Positions 15,299 through 24,100 of a DNA stretch of 42,389 nucleotides are shown piece by piece (the first letter of the stretch is position 1; every line of letters starts with the position of its first letter). This DNA is from Luteococcus sp052116585 (GTDB lineage: Bacteria; Actinomycetota; Actinomycetes; Propionibacteriales; Propionibacteriaceae). The notes below the pieces were generated by a model. That model saw only the letters and a program-made list of their open reading frames with translations. It did not search any database and was not told where the DNA came from. The translations under genes were made by a program, and so were the position numbers. The stretch is taken from positions 1 through 42,389 of the forward strand of contig NZ_JBQKKT010000024.1 of the NCBI RefSeq assembly GCF_052116585.1, read 5' to 3'.

Positions 15299-17122
15299 AT
15301 GGAGCATCTCGCGCACATGTTCCGTTCGACGGTGGCCGAGCACGGGCATCGGCCCGCAACTCGCGTCCGCGTGGGTGATCGCTGGGAGGTGCAGACCTAC
15401 GCCCAGCTGGACCGCGCGATCCGCGAGACGGCGCGGGCCCTGGTGGCGGTGGGCATCCAGCCCGGTGAGCGCGTGGCGATCTTCGCCAACAACCGACCCG
15501 AGTGGACCCAGGCGGACTTCGCTTGCATGACCATCGGTGCCGTTCCGGTGCCGATCTACGCCACCAGCACTCCCGAACAGATCCGGCACATCGTCAACGA
15601 TTCCGGCGTCCGCGGCATCTTCGTCGACGGCCAGTCCCAGGCGCAGCGCTGCCTGGAGGTGATCGACGAGATGCCCGGGGTGGAGGCCATCGTCTCCTTC
15701 GACCCCATCGACCTCGACGGGGTGTGGACGCTCGACGCCTTCCAGCGCCGCGTGGGCGACGACCAGCAGCGAATTGCCCAGCTGGATGCCGAGGTGGAGC
15801 GCCGCTACGAGCACGTGGTGAGCCCGGAGGACCTCTCCGCCATCATCTACACCTCCGGCACCACTGGCGCCCCGAAGGGCGTCATGCTGCAGCACAAGGC
15901 GATCATGGCCCAGAACGCGTCACTCGACGTGCACCTGCGCTGCACGCCGGAGCACCACAGCCTGTGCTTCCTGCCGCTCTCGCACGCGCTGGAGCGCGGT
16001 TTCACGATGTTCAACCTGAGCCATGGCTGCATGATCACCTATGTGCCGGACGCCAAGCAGGTGGCCGACCTGATGGTGCTGGCCAAGCCCACGCTGCTGG
16101 CCAGCGTTCCCAAGCTCTACGAGAAGGTCTACTCCACGGCCCACGCCAAGGTGGCCGACGACCCCATGCGCAAGCGCATCTTTGACTGGGCGCTGCGGGT
16201 GGGTGGCCAGTGCCAGCGCGCCTACCGCAAGGGCAAGACCCCCAACCTCTACTGGCGCATGCAGCTGCCGCTGGCAGACAAGCTGGTGCTCTCCAGCATT
16301 CGCGAGGCGATGGGCGGCAACAAGGCCATCATGGCCTGCGGTGGGGCTCCGCTGCGCGCGGAGGTGGAGGAATTCTTCTCCGCTGCCGGCCTGCTGATCC
16401 TCAACGGTTTCGGCCTCACGGAGGCGTCGCCGCTGGTGAGCTTCAATGCGCCCAGTGAGTTCAAGTTCGGCACCTGCGGCAGGGTGATGCCCGGTGGCGA
16501 GCTGGCGATCGGCGAGGGAGGCGAGATCCTGTACCGCGGCCCCACTGAGATGAAGGGCTACTGGAACAATCCGGAGGCCACGGCGCAGGCGATCGACGAG
16601 GATGGGTGGCTGCACACCGGTGACGGCGGCTATGTCGACACCGACGGCTACCTGGTGGTCAATGACCGTCTCAAGGACATCATCGTCACGCTGAACGGCA
16701 AGAACATCGCCCCGCAGCCCATCGAGGGCATGCTGCTGGCAGACCCGCTCTTCGAGCACGCCGTGCTGCTGGGCGACAACCGTCCCTGCCTGACGCTGCT
16801 CGTGAAGCCGTCGCTGCCGCACCTGGCCGAGATCGCGGAGAAGAGGGGCATCGCCTACACCTCGCCCGCGGAGCTGATGGAGAACTCCGAGGTGGCCGAG
16901 GAGGTCCGCCAGCGCGTCGCGGCGCTCACCGAGAAGCTGCCCAGCCATGAGCAGATCCGTGACCTGCGGGTGCTGCTGGAGGAGTTCACATTGGACAACG
17001 GACTGCTCACGCCGACGCTCAAGGTGAAGCGACGCGAGGTGGAGAAGCGCTTCAGCGAGACCATCGACGACATGTACGTGAAGCTCCAGGAACGTCGGCG
17101 CGGCTCGCACTCCAACCACTGA
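15299..17122 (+). CDS. Long-chain fatty acyl-CoA synthetase (AMP-forming)
   Basis: This 607-residue ligase activates fatty acids with ATP and CoA through an acyl-AMP. The ATP/AMP P-loop IYTSGTTGAPKGV lies at about residues 182-194. Downstream are CFLPLSHALERG, LNGFGLTEASPLVSF, the DGWLHTGDGGYVDTDGYL hinge region and the A10-type lysine context TPTLKVKRREVEKRF near the C-terminus. The length is that of FadD15-type enzymes. AGGG lies before the ATG at 15299. The next gene is a close paralogue 43 bases downstream, so the two form an operon. A palindromic site upstream suggests fatty-acid-linked repression. Chain-length preference is not evident. Confidence 0.92.
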   Translation: MEHLAHMFRSTVAEHGHRPATRVRVGDRWEVQTYAQLDRAIRETARALVAVGIQPGERVAIFANNRPEWTQADFACMTIGAVPVPIYATSTPEQIRHIVNDSGVRGIFVDGQSQAQRCLEVIDEMPGVEAIVSFDPIDLDGVWTLDAFQRRVGDDQQRIAQLDAEVERRYEHVVSPEDLSAIIYTSGTTGAPKGVMLQHKAIMAQNASLDVHLRCTPEHHSLCFLPLSHALERGFTMFNLSHGCMITYVPDAKQVADLMVLAKPTLLASVPKLYEKVYSTAHAKVADDPMRKRIFDWALRVGGQCQRAYRKGKTPNLYWRMQLPLADKLVLSSIREAMGGNKAIMACGGAPLRAEVEEFFSAAGLLILNGFGLTEASPLVSFNAPSEFKFGTCGRVMPGGELAIGEGGEILYRGPTEMKGYWNNPEATAQAIDEDGWLHTGDGGYVDTDGYLVVNDRLKDIIVTLNGKNIAPQPIEGMLLADPLFEHAVLLGDNRPCLTLLVKPSLPHLAEIAEKRGIAYTSPAELMENSEVAEEVRQRVAALTEKLPSHEQIRDLRVLLEEFTLDNGLLTPTLKVKRREVEKRFSETIDDMYVKLQERRRGSHSNH

Positions 17123-17165
17123 CGCCAGCAGGACACTGGACCAGACCACAACTCCACGGACGGGA

Positions 17166-19016
17166 ATGACCATGGACCCACAGACCGACGCCCGATTCAG
17201 GGCCGATCTCCAGACCGAGGACCACATCGCACGGCAGTTTCGTGCGAGCGTGGCCCGTCGCGGCAGTCATGTGGTCACCCGGGTCAAGGTGGACGGACGC
17301 TGGCAGGAGCAGACCTTCGACGAGCTGGACCAGAAGGTCCGCCACACCGCCGCCGCGCTGGTGGCGGCCGGGGTGCAGGTGGGAGACCGGGTGGCCATCT
17401 TCGGCTCGAACTGGCCGCAGTGGACGCAGGTGGACCTGGCCTGCGCCACCATCGGTGCCGTCTCCGTGCCGATCTACCCCAGTTCCACGGTGCAGCAGGT
17501 GGCGCTCATGCTGCGCGACTCCGGGGCGCGCACCATCTTCGTCGAGTCCGCCGCCCTGGCCTCTCGCGCGCACGAGGCGGCCGACGGGGAGGACCTGCTG
17601 GACCGGGTGGTGGGCTTCTTCGGTGATGGCGAGCTGATGGGTCTCGACGAGTTCTGCGCCACCGCCGATGCCGATCGGGAGAACCTCGACGCCCAGGTGG
17701 AGGCCCGGCTGGCGGCTGCAACCCCCGATGATCTGCTCACCATCATCTACACCTCCGGCACCACGGGCGCGCCGAAGGGCGCGGCCCTGCAGCACCGGGC
17801 GCTCACTGCCCAGACGGTGGGCATCACCGATGGCTTCCGCCCCGGCCCCGACGACCACTCGCTGAGCTTCCTGCCGCTCTCGCACGCCTTCGAGCGGGGC
17901 TGGACCTACTTCGTCCTCGCCCACGGCTGCACCACCAGCTATGTTCCGGACCCCAAGCAGGTGGCCGACCTGCTCGTCGAGGTTCGTCCGACGATGCTGA
18001 TGAGCGTCCCGAAACTCTTCGAGAAGGTCTATGCGGCGGCTCACGCCAAGGTGGCCGATGACCCGGCGAAGAAGCGGGTCTTTGACTGGGCGCTGCGGGT
18101 GGGTGGCCAGTGTCAGCGCGCCTACCGCAAGGGCAAGGAGCCTGCGCTGTACTGGCGGGCGCAGCTGCCGCTGGCAGACAAGCTGGTGCTGTCCAACATC
18201 CGCGCCGCGATGGGTGGGAACAAGTCCTACCTGGGCTGCGGAGGTGCTCCGGTGCGTCGGGAGATCGAGGAGTTCTTCTCTGCCGCGGGGCTGCTGATGA
18301 TCCAGGGCTACGGCATGACCGAGTCCTCGCCGCTGATGGCCTACAACCCGCCGCGCGCCTTCCGGTTCGGAACCTGCGGGCCCGTCATGCCGGGTGGTGA
18401 ACTGGGCATCGGTGAGGGTGGCGAGATCCTCTACCGGGGGCCGAACCTGATGCAGGGCTACTGGAACAATCCGGAGGCGACGGCGCAGGCGATCGACGAG
18501 GACGGCTGGCTGCACACCGGCGATGCCGGCTATGTGGACAATGACGGCTATCTGGTCATCACCGACCGGCTCAAGGACATCATCGTCACCAGCAATGGGA
18601 AGAACATTGCCCCTCAGCCCATCGAGGCGCTGATCGGCACCGATCCGCTGGTGGAGCACGCGGTGATCCTGGGCGACAACCGACCCTGCCTGACACTGCT
18701 GGTGACCCCGTCGATGCCCCAGCTGCGGGCATGGGCCGAGGCCAAGGGGCTGGCCTTCGCCAATCCGGCCGAGCTGGTGAACAGCTCGGAGCTGCTGGAG
18801 GAGATGCGCGCTCGGGTGGCGGCGGTGACCGAGAAGCTGCCCAACCACGAGCAGGTCCGTGAGCTGAAGATCATGCCGGACGCCTTCACCATGGAGAACG
18901 GCCTGTTGACCCCCACCTTCAAGGTGAAGCGACGTGAGGTGGAGAAGCGCTTCGCGGAGGTCATCGACGAGATGTATGCCCTCGTCGCGGAGCGACGGGC
19001 GAAGGGCAAGAACTGA
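17166..19016 (+). CDS. Long-chain fatty acyl-CoA synthetase (AMP-forming), paralogue
   Basis: This 616-residue ligase is closely related to its upstream neighbour. The P-loop IYTSGTTGAPKGA is at about residues 193-205; SFLPLSHAFERG, IQGYGMTESSPLMAY, DGWLHTGDAGYVDNDGYL and TPTFKVKRREVEKRF follow. Some stretches are nearly identical to the first gene at DNA level (for example 18083-18139 against 16182-16238, one mismatch in 57), pointing to duplication with gene conversion or strong constraint. The start may be 17166 or the ATG two codons later at 17172; only GGGA precedes them. The last 32 bases, including the stop, are repeated immediately downstream. Confidence 0.92.
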   Translation: MTMDPQTDARFRADLQTEDHIARQFRASVARRGSHVVTRVKVDGRWQEQTFDELDQKVRHTAAALVAAGVQVGDRVAIFGSNWPQWTQVDLACATIGAVSVPIYPSSTVQQVALMLRDSGARTIFVESAALASRAHEAADGEDLLDRVVGFFGDGELMGLDEFCATADADRENLDAQVEARLAAATPDDLLTIIYTSGTTGAPKGAALQHRALTAQTVGITDGFRPGPDDHSLSFLPLSHAFERGWTYFVLAHGCTTSYVPDPKQVADLLVEVRPTMLMSVPKLFEKVYAAAHAKVADDPAKKRVFDWALRVGGQCQRAYRKGKEPALYWRAQLPLADKLVLSNIRAAMGGNKSYLGCGGAPVRREIEEFFSAAGLLMIQGYGMTESSPLMAYNPPRAFRFGTCGPVMPGGELGIGEGGEILYRGPNLMQGYWNNPEATAQAIDEDGWLHTGDAGYVDNDGYLVITDRLKDIIVTSNGKNIAPQPIEALIGTDPLVEHAVILGDNRPCLTLLVTPSMPQLRAWAEAKGLAFANPAELVNSSELLEEMRARVAAVTEKLPNHEQVRELKIMPDAFTMENGLLTPTFKVKRREVEKRFAEVIDEMYALVAERRAKGKN

Positions 19017-19048
19017 TCGCGGAGCGACGGGCGAAGAGCAAGAACTGG
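18985..19048. repeat. Tandem 32-bp duplication across the acyl-CoA synthetase stop
   Basis: Copy 1 (18985-19016) encodes the last codons and TGA of the second synthetase. Copy 2 (19017-19048) follows without a gap and differs at two bases, one of which turns TGA into TGG. It ends 2 bases before the stop of the convergent hydrolase gene. Confidence 0.95.
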
Positions 19049-19050
19049 CT

Positions 19051-19713
19051 TCAGTCCTCGGGATCGTCCAGGCCGAGCTCGATGTCCTCCTGGTCCTCCT
19101 CCAGACGCTCCTCCGCCTCGATGGCCTCGATCTTCTCGTCGTCGTCCATCCGGCTGGCGGGGGAGAAGACGACCTCGCTGGCGGTCGCCACGCGGGAGGA
19201 GACTCCGGGCAGGCGGGTGGTCCAGGCCAGGCGGTTGATGGTGGCCACCAGCAGCTCGGCAGGCAGGGGGAGGTTCTCGTAGGAAGCGTCCTCGGTGGTG
19301 TGGGCATCCTCGACGAGGGTCACGTCCAGGCCACGGTAGAGCGCGCCGAAGAGCGTGCTGCGGACGCAGAAGTCGCTCTGGGCGCCGACCAGCCAGACAT
19401 GTCCCGCGCCCAGCGAGGCCAGGACGTCCTCCAGATCAGTCTCGGCAAAGGCGTCGCCGTGGCGCTTGTCGATGACCGGCTCGCCCATCTCCGGGATGAG
19501 CTCCGGGACGATCTGCCACTCGTCGCTGCCGGGTGTGAAACCGGCTGACTGGTGACGTACCCACACGACGGGAGTGCCCGCGACGCGCGCCCGACCCACC
19601 AGATCGGAAATCGTGTCGATCACCCGACGGGACTGCCACAGGCTGGCCATCACGCCCACCTGGACGTCGACGACCAGCAGGGCGTCTCCCGTGCGGCCGG
19701 GGAACAGGCTCAT
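19051..19713 (-). CDS. Isochorismatase-family cysteine hydrolase
   Basis: This is a 220-residue cytosolic hydrolase of the isochorismatase/nicotinamidase superfamily. The catalytic triad is visible: D16 (LLVVDVQVGV), K83 (VIDKRHGDAF) and C116 (AQSDFCVRST), with the usual cis-peptide context before the Cys. GGAGG lies upstream of the ATG at 19713. After the domain, about 40 C-terminal residues are strongly acidic (MDDDEKIEAIEAEERLEEDQ and on), an unusual tail. No nicotinamidase metal site of the DxHxxH type is seen, and the substrate is unknown. The gene converges on the acyl-CoA synthetase pair. Confidence 0.88.
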   Translation of the reverse strand: MSLFPGRTGDALLVVDVQVGVMASLWQSRRVIDTISDLVGRARVAGTPVVWVRHQSAGFTPGSDEWQIVPELIPEMGEPVIDKRHGDAFAETDLEDVLASLGAGHVWLVGAQSDFCVRSTLFGALYRGLDVTLVEDAHTTEDASYENLPLPAELLVATINRLAWTTRLPGVSSRVATASEVVFSPASRMDDDEKIEAIEAEERLEEDQEDIELGLDDPED

Positions 19714-19746
19714 GGCTACCTCCAGGGTCGGATGACGTGAAGCCTA

Positions 19747-19814
19747 GTGGCAGGGGCTGTCCGGTGGCAGGGGCTGTCTGGCGGTAGGGGCTGTCTGGCG
19801 GCAGGGGGTGTGGC
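19747..19814. repeat. Four tandem 17-bp repeats
   Basis: Units start at 19747, 19764, 19781 and 19798 and follow the pattern GYGGYAGGGGCTGTCYG; the fourth is the most diverged. They lie between the hydrolase start and the terminator of the NlpC/P60 gene, upstream of the hydrolase promoter region. Confidence 0.9.
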
Positions 19815-19847
19815 GTGCGGGGTGACGGCCCTGCAGCCAGACGCACT

Positions 19848-19879
19848 CGAGCCCCGGTGCAGGACTGCACCGGGGCTCG
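19848..19879 (-). terminator. Terminator downstream of the NlpC/P60 gene
   Basis: CGAGCCCCGGTGCAG and CTGCACCGGGGCTCG are perfectly complementary 15-base arms with only two bases between, so the innermost pairs must open to form the loop. The hairpin lies about 45 bases after the stop of the peptidoglycan hydrolase gene. Confidence 0.8.
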
Positions 19880-19894
19880 AAGGGCTTCCGGGTC

Positions 19895-19943
19895 GATCAC
19901 GCAGGGCGCACAGCGCCGGTGATCAGGCAGGGCGCACAGCGCC
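19895..19943. repeat. Direct repeat of the NlpC/P60 gene 3' end
   Basis: Two 23-base copies (19895-19917 and 19921-19943) differ at one base and are 26 bases apart. The inner copy encodes the last residues GAVRPA and the stop codon. The outer copy, beyond the stop, still reads GAVRPA followed by TGA. Confidence 0.93.
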
Positions 19944-20783
19944 AAGGACCGGCATCGTGTTCATCGAGACCTTCTCGACGGGCTTGCCAGGACGCGAGGC
20001 GTGGATGATGTCGCCACCACCCACGTAGATGCCCACGTGGCTGCCGCCGTAGAAGACGACAATGTCACCGGGCTGCAGGTTGGCGGTGGAGACCTTCTGC
20101 AGGCCTCCCCACTGCGCGTAGCTGGTGCGCGGGATGCTCACCCCGGCGGCTCGCCAGGCGGCCTGGGTCAGGCCGGAGCAGTCGTAGCCCGCGGCGGTGG
20201 TGCCGCCGTAGACGTACGGAGTGCCCAGGGCGCCGTAGGCGAAGTTGACCGCCGCCTGGGCCCCGGCCGAGCTGGCCGAGGTGGACGAGGTCACGCTGCG
20301 CAGGGTCTTGGCGGAGGTGGTCTGGGCCGAGGTGGTCTGGGCGGCCGAGGTGGTCTGGGCCTTCTGGGTGGAGGTGCTGGCCGTGATGCCGCCCAGGGCA
20401 TCCAGGGTGCGGGCGGTGGCACGACCGGTGACGGTCAGCCCTTCGGCCGCCTGGAAGTCGCGCAGGGCACCCTGCGTGATGGTGCCGAAGTACCCGGTCT
20501 GCGGCACGTAGTGGCCGGCGCGGGTGAGCTTGCGCTGCAGCTCGCGGACGGCCTCGCTGCGCGTGCCGAAGGTGAGCTTGCCGGTCTGCGTGCTGGCCTT
20601 GGTGGTGCTCTTGGCCTGCGGTGCGCCAGTGCTCGGCAGCTGCTTGGCCTGGGAGCTGACCGGAGCCGGAGCCTGGTCTCCGCCCGGCACCTGGGCCTGG
20701 GCGGAGGGGCTGGCCACCAGGGACAGCGAACCGATCGCGGCGGTGGCCAGAGCGGTGTTCGTGATGGTGCGGATCTTCGACAT
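19923..20783 (-). CDS. Secreted peptidoglycan hydrolase (peptidoglycan-binding + NlpC/P60)
   Basis: This 286-residue exported protein should cut stem-peptide bonds in peptidoglycan. A signal peptide with Ala-rich core ends near SAQA (about residue 30). A peptidoglycan-binding type 1 domain covers about 70-131 (LTFGTRSEAVRELQRKL to RTLDALGG). A Thr/Ser/Ala/Gln linker with repeated QTTSA units follows. The NlpC/P60 domain occupies about 173-286, with catalytic C202 (GYDCSGLTQ), H249 (GGSHVGIYVG) and H261 (IIHASRPG). The ATG at 20783 has AAGGAAGA upstream and matches a proper signal start. The amylopullulanase gene lies upstream on the same strand, separated by a strong terminator, so this gene is likely transcribed alone. 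Confidence 0.93.
   Translation of the reverse strand: MSKIRTITNTALATAAIGSLSLVASPSAQAQVPGGDQAPAPVSSQAKQLPSTGAPQAKSTTKASTQTGKLTFGTRSEAVRELQRKLTRAGHYVPQTGYFGTITQGALRDFQAAEGLTVTGRATARTLDALGGITASTSTQKAQTTSAAQTTSAQTTSAKTLRSVTSSTSASSAGAQAAVNFAYGALGTPYVYGGTTAAGYDCSGLTQAAWRAAGVSIPRTSYAQWGGLQKVSTANLQPGDIVVFYGGSHVGIYVGGGDIIHASRPGKPVEKVSMNTMPVLGAVRPA
20314..20358. repeat. In-gene 12-bp repeats encoding the QTTSA linker
   Basis: GAGGTGGTCTGG occurs at 20314, 20329 and 20347 and encodes the repeated QTTSA units between the two domains of the hydrolase. Such repeats are prone to length change. Confidence 0.85.
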
Positions 20784-21068
20784 GGGATCTTCCTTAGCTG
20801 TCCAGCACCACGTGTGGGTGGACTGGACGACGGGGACTGCGTTCCTTGCGATGCCGTTGTGGCGACAGGCACCGACCGTACGTTCCTGAGAAACGTTAAT
20901 AAAGCCGAAAGCAGAAAGAAGTTCACTCTTCTGGCGCGGCGAAATCCGCAATAACGCTGCATGCAAGGGATTTCAGAGGGATTCTCGCGGGGCAAAATTC
21001 ACCCTGAAGATCCGCTGGAGGGTTCTCCGCTCGCTGGGCTGACGTGATTCATGAGAAGTTCTCACAAA
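20784..21068. other. Long upstream region of the NlpC/P60 gene
   Basis: No gene is seen here. A hairpin-capable segment (20800-20828, GTCCAG/CTGGAC arms with inner CCAC/GTGG) lies just before the ribosome site of the NlpC/P60 gene. Bases 20893-20935 are clearly richer in A+T than the surroundings and probably include the promoter. An odd palindrome TGAGAAGTTCTCA is at 21052-21064. I found no match to the c-di-AMP riboswitch that precedes some actinobacterial cell-wall hydrolase genes. Confidence 0.4.
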
Positions 21069-21107
21069 GGGGCGAACCCTCCGAGCGGTGCTCGGAGGGT
21101 TCGCCCC
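21069..21107 (-). terminator. Strong terminator after the amylopullulanase gene
   Basis: An 18-bp perfect stem (arms 21069-21086 and 21090-21107, GGGGCGAACCCTCCGAGC against its complement) has a 3-base loop. On the minus strand it lies 31 bases after the stop and is followed by TTTGTG. It separates this gene from the peptidoglycan hydrolase gene. Confidence 0.9.
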
Positions 21108-21137
21108 ATGTGGCGGCCCGAAGGGCGGCTGGAACCG

Positions 21138-24100
21138 TCAGGCCGCGGGCTGCACGAAGACCGCCACCGTACGGGCCGGGACGGTGAAGCTGCCCGACGC
21201 CTTGTCGAAACGAGACTGCTGCACCACGGCGTCGGAGCCCTTGGCCTGCACGGGGCTCAGCTCGAAGTGCTGGCCCTTGACGGCCGGCACCTCCTGAGTG
21301 ACGGCATGCGGCGTGGTGTTGTAGACCACCACCAGCCCGTCCAGCGCGGCATCCGCATCGGCGCCCGCCGTGTCGTCGATGCGCTGCACCAGGACCCCCT
21401 GACGCATCTTGTTGGTGCCGGAAACCGGGTAGCCCACCTTCGCCGTGATCTGCTCGGCCGAACCCAGTCGGAAGAGCGGGGTGGAGAAGCGCAGCTTCAG
21501 CAGGTCTGCCGCCTGAGCCGAGGCCTGCCTCACCTGGGCCTGGCTGAGCTTGTTCCCGGCGTCGGCCAGCAGCGGCTGCATGTACTGGTACTTGGCCTCA
21601 TTGTCGGCCGCCGGGGGCAGTCCTCGGCCGAAGCCGTTGTCGGCGCCGGTCCAGTCCAGGCGGTTGAACCAGTCACCCGAGTTGTACGAGTTGCGGTCCA
21701 GGGACTTGCTGCGCAGCAGGTCCGCACCGGCGTGCCAGAAGGACGGCGTCTGTGCCAGGGCGGTGGTGGCGAGGCTGACGCCATTCATTCGCACCTTGTC
21801 GTCCATCGACGTGCTGGTGGGCAGCTTCATCGTCAGCGCATCCCACAGCGTCTCGTTGTCGTGGGCATCGACGTAGGTGATCACCTCCGACGGTTCACTG
21901 GCGTAGCCAGCGGGGGCACCGTTGTAGTCCACCTGGGCCCCGGTCTTCACCGCGCCGGAAGTGGTGCGGAAGGTGAAGTCCTTCAGGTTGCCGGCCAGTC
22001 CCAACTGCACCAGGTCCATGTCATGGTCCAGGCTGTCCGCTGCATGGGAATTGATCGGGGCGCCATTGGGGTCGGTGGCCTCGCCGGAGCCGAAGCCCTG
22101 CTTGCGCGGGTCCTCGTCGAAGGGGCCGCCGCCACGCACGGCGTCGCGCAGGCGGTCATTGAAGGTGCCGATTCCGGTGCCGTCCAGCTGGCCCTGGCTC
22201 GCCTGGGTGAAGCGGGCATTGTCCGCCACCTCACCGAAGTTCCAGCCCTCGCCGTACAGGTAGACCTGCTTGCCGTCGACGCCGTCCTTCGCCAGCGTCA
22301 GCTGGTCCAGGGCCGTCCGGACGGCCTTCATGTTCTCCACCGAGTGGTGGCCCATCAGGTCATAGCGGAAGCCGTCCACCTTGTAGGCCTTGGCCCACAG
22401 CACCGTGGCGTCCACCATCAGCTTGCCCATCATGACGTTCTCGGTGGCGGTGTTCTGGCAGCAGGTGGAGGTCTCCACCGCGCCCTTCGCGTTCAGACGG
22501 TGGTAGTAGCCCGGCACCACCTTGTCCAGCACGGACTTGTCGTCCTGGCCGGACGCGGCGGTGTGGTTGTAGACCTCATCCAGAACCACGCGCAGACCGT
22601 TGGCGTGCAGGGCTCCGACCATCGTTCGGAATTCCGCCACCCGATTGCCGCCATCCGCCGCGGCCGTGCTGGAGGCGTAGGAACCCTCCGGGGCGAAGAA
22701 GTGCAGCGGATCGTAGCCCCAGTTGTAGCCGTCGGCGTCAGCGATCTTCTTGAGGCACTCCTGCTGCTCCTTGGAGTCCGGGGCAAAGGAGGTCAGGTCA
22801 CATGGTGGCGTGGCCTGCTTGGCCTCGTCCTCCTCGATGGTCGCGATGTCGAAGGTGGGCAGCAGGTGCACGGTGTTCAGTCCGGCCTTCGCCAGACTGC
22901 GCAGGTGCTTGGAGCCGTCGCCATTGCTGGCGAAGGCCTTGTAGGAGCCGCGATCTGCTGCCGGGACGGTCTCGTCGCCGATCGAGAAGTCACGGACGTG
23001 CAGCTCGTAGATCGTCGAGTCGACGCCCTGAGCCAGCTTCGGGGAGGCGGTCCGCTTCCACTGCTGCGGCGCCCACGTCGGGTTGGCCAGGTTGACCGCC
23101 ACCGAACGGGTCGAGTTCAGGGTGAGCGCCACCGAGTAGGGGTCCGTCACCAGGTTGGTGACCACCTTCTGCTCGCTGGGCGCATAGACCTTCACCTCGT
23201 AGAGATAGCGGGCATTCTCGAACTTCTTGCCGGTGATCGTCTGCCAGCTGCCGGCGGCATCCTTCTTCATCGGGAAGCGGGTGGCCTTCGACGCGTCCTG
23301 GTCGGGCGATCCGGCGGGCCAGGTCAACAGGCTGACCTTCGTCGCCGTCGGGGCCCACAGCCGCCAGGTGATGCCCTGACTGGAGAAGGTGGTGCCCATC
23401 GCCTGCTTGCTGGCCTTGCCGGCGTACAGGGCGTCGAGCACCTTGGCGATCTGCACGCCCGACGCGTCCACCACCGCACCCAGGTCGTCGTACATGGCGA
23501 CGGCCATCTGTGTGGTGAGGATCTGCGGCACCTGCTTCACGGTCGTCTTCGCAACGGTGAGCGCCAGGTAGCCCTTGAGCTCCGGGTGTTGGGCGAGCTG
23601 ATCGGCCGGGATGCCCTTGGGATCCAGCGTGAGCTTGGCCTGCTGGGCGTCGGGGCCGGTCAGGCTCTCCGCATCGACGGCCAGGCCCGCGCTGGCAGAC
23701 CAGTGCAGGCGCCAGGTCATCTGCTCCGGCGAAGCTCCCTTGGGCAGGGCATCGGCGGGCCAGGCGATGGTGTCGGCATCCAACCAGATGGCCTTCTGCG
23801 TCGTGAGATCGGGTGCGGAGCCAGCCTTCGAGGTGGTGACGGTGGTCTTGTGGGTGGCGGAGTCGTGGCTGATGGTCACCGCGACGCCGTCGGCGGGAAC
23901 GGTGAGCTGCATGTTGCTTCCGCCCTTGGCCCCGTCGACGCCATAGTTCACGTCCCAGGAGAGTCCCTGGGCGATCTTGAACTCGTAGTTGCCCGCCGGC
24001 AGGGCGGTGGAGGTCCAGGTGTAGGTGCCGTCACCGTCGGGGTCGATGAGCCATGGCTGCATGCAGTCGGGTGTCCAGTCGTCGGCGCAGCCGAGCTCCG

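Noticed and set aside
19747..19814. A short repeat block that might be taken for a CRISPR array
   Set aside because: The 17-bp units are directly adjacent with no spacers and no cas genes are present.
20784..21060. Possible c-di-AMP (ydaO) riboswitch before the NlpC/P60 gene
   Set aside because: The position would fit, but I could not find the conserved core of the motif. Only simple hairpins and an A+T-rich promoter-like stretch are visible.
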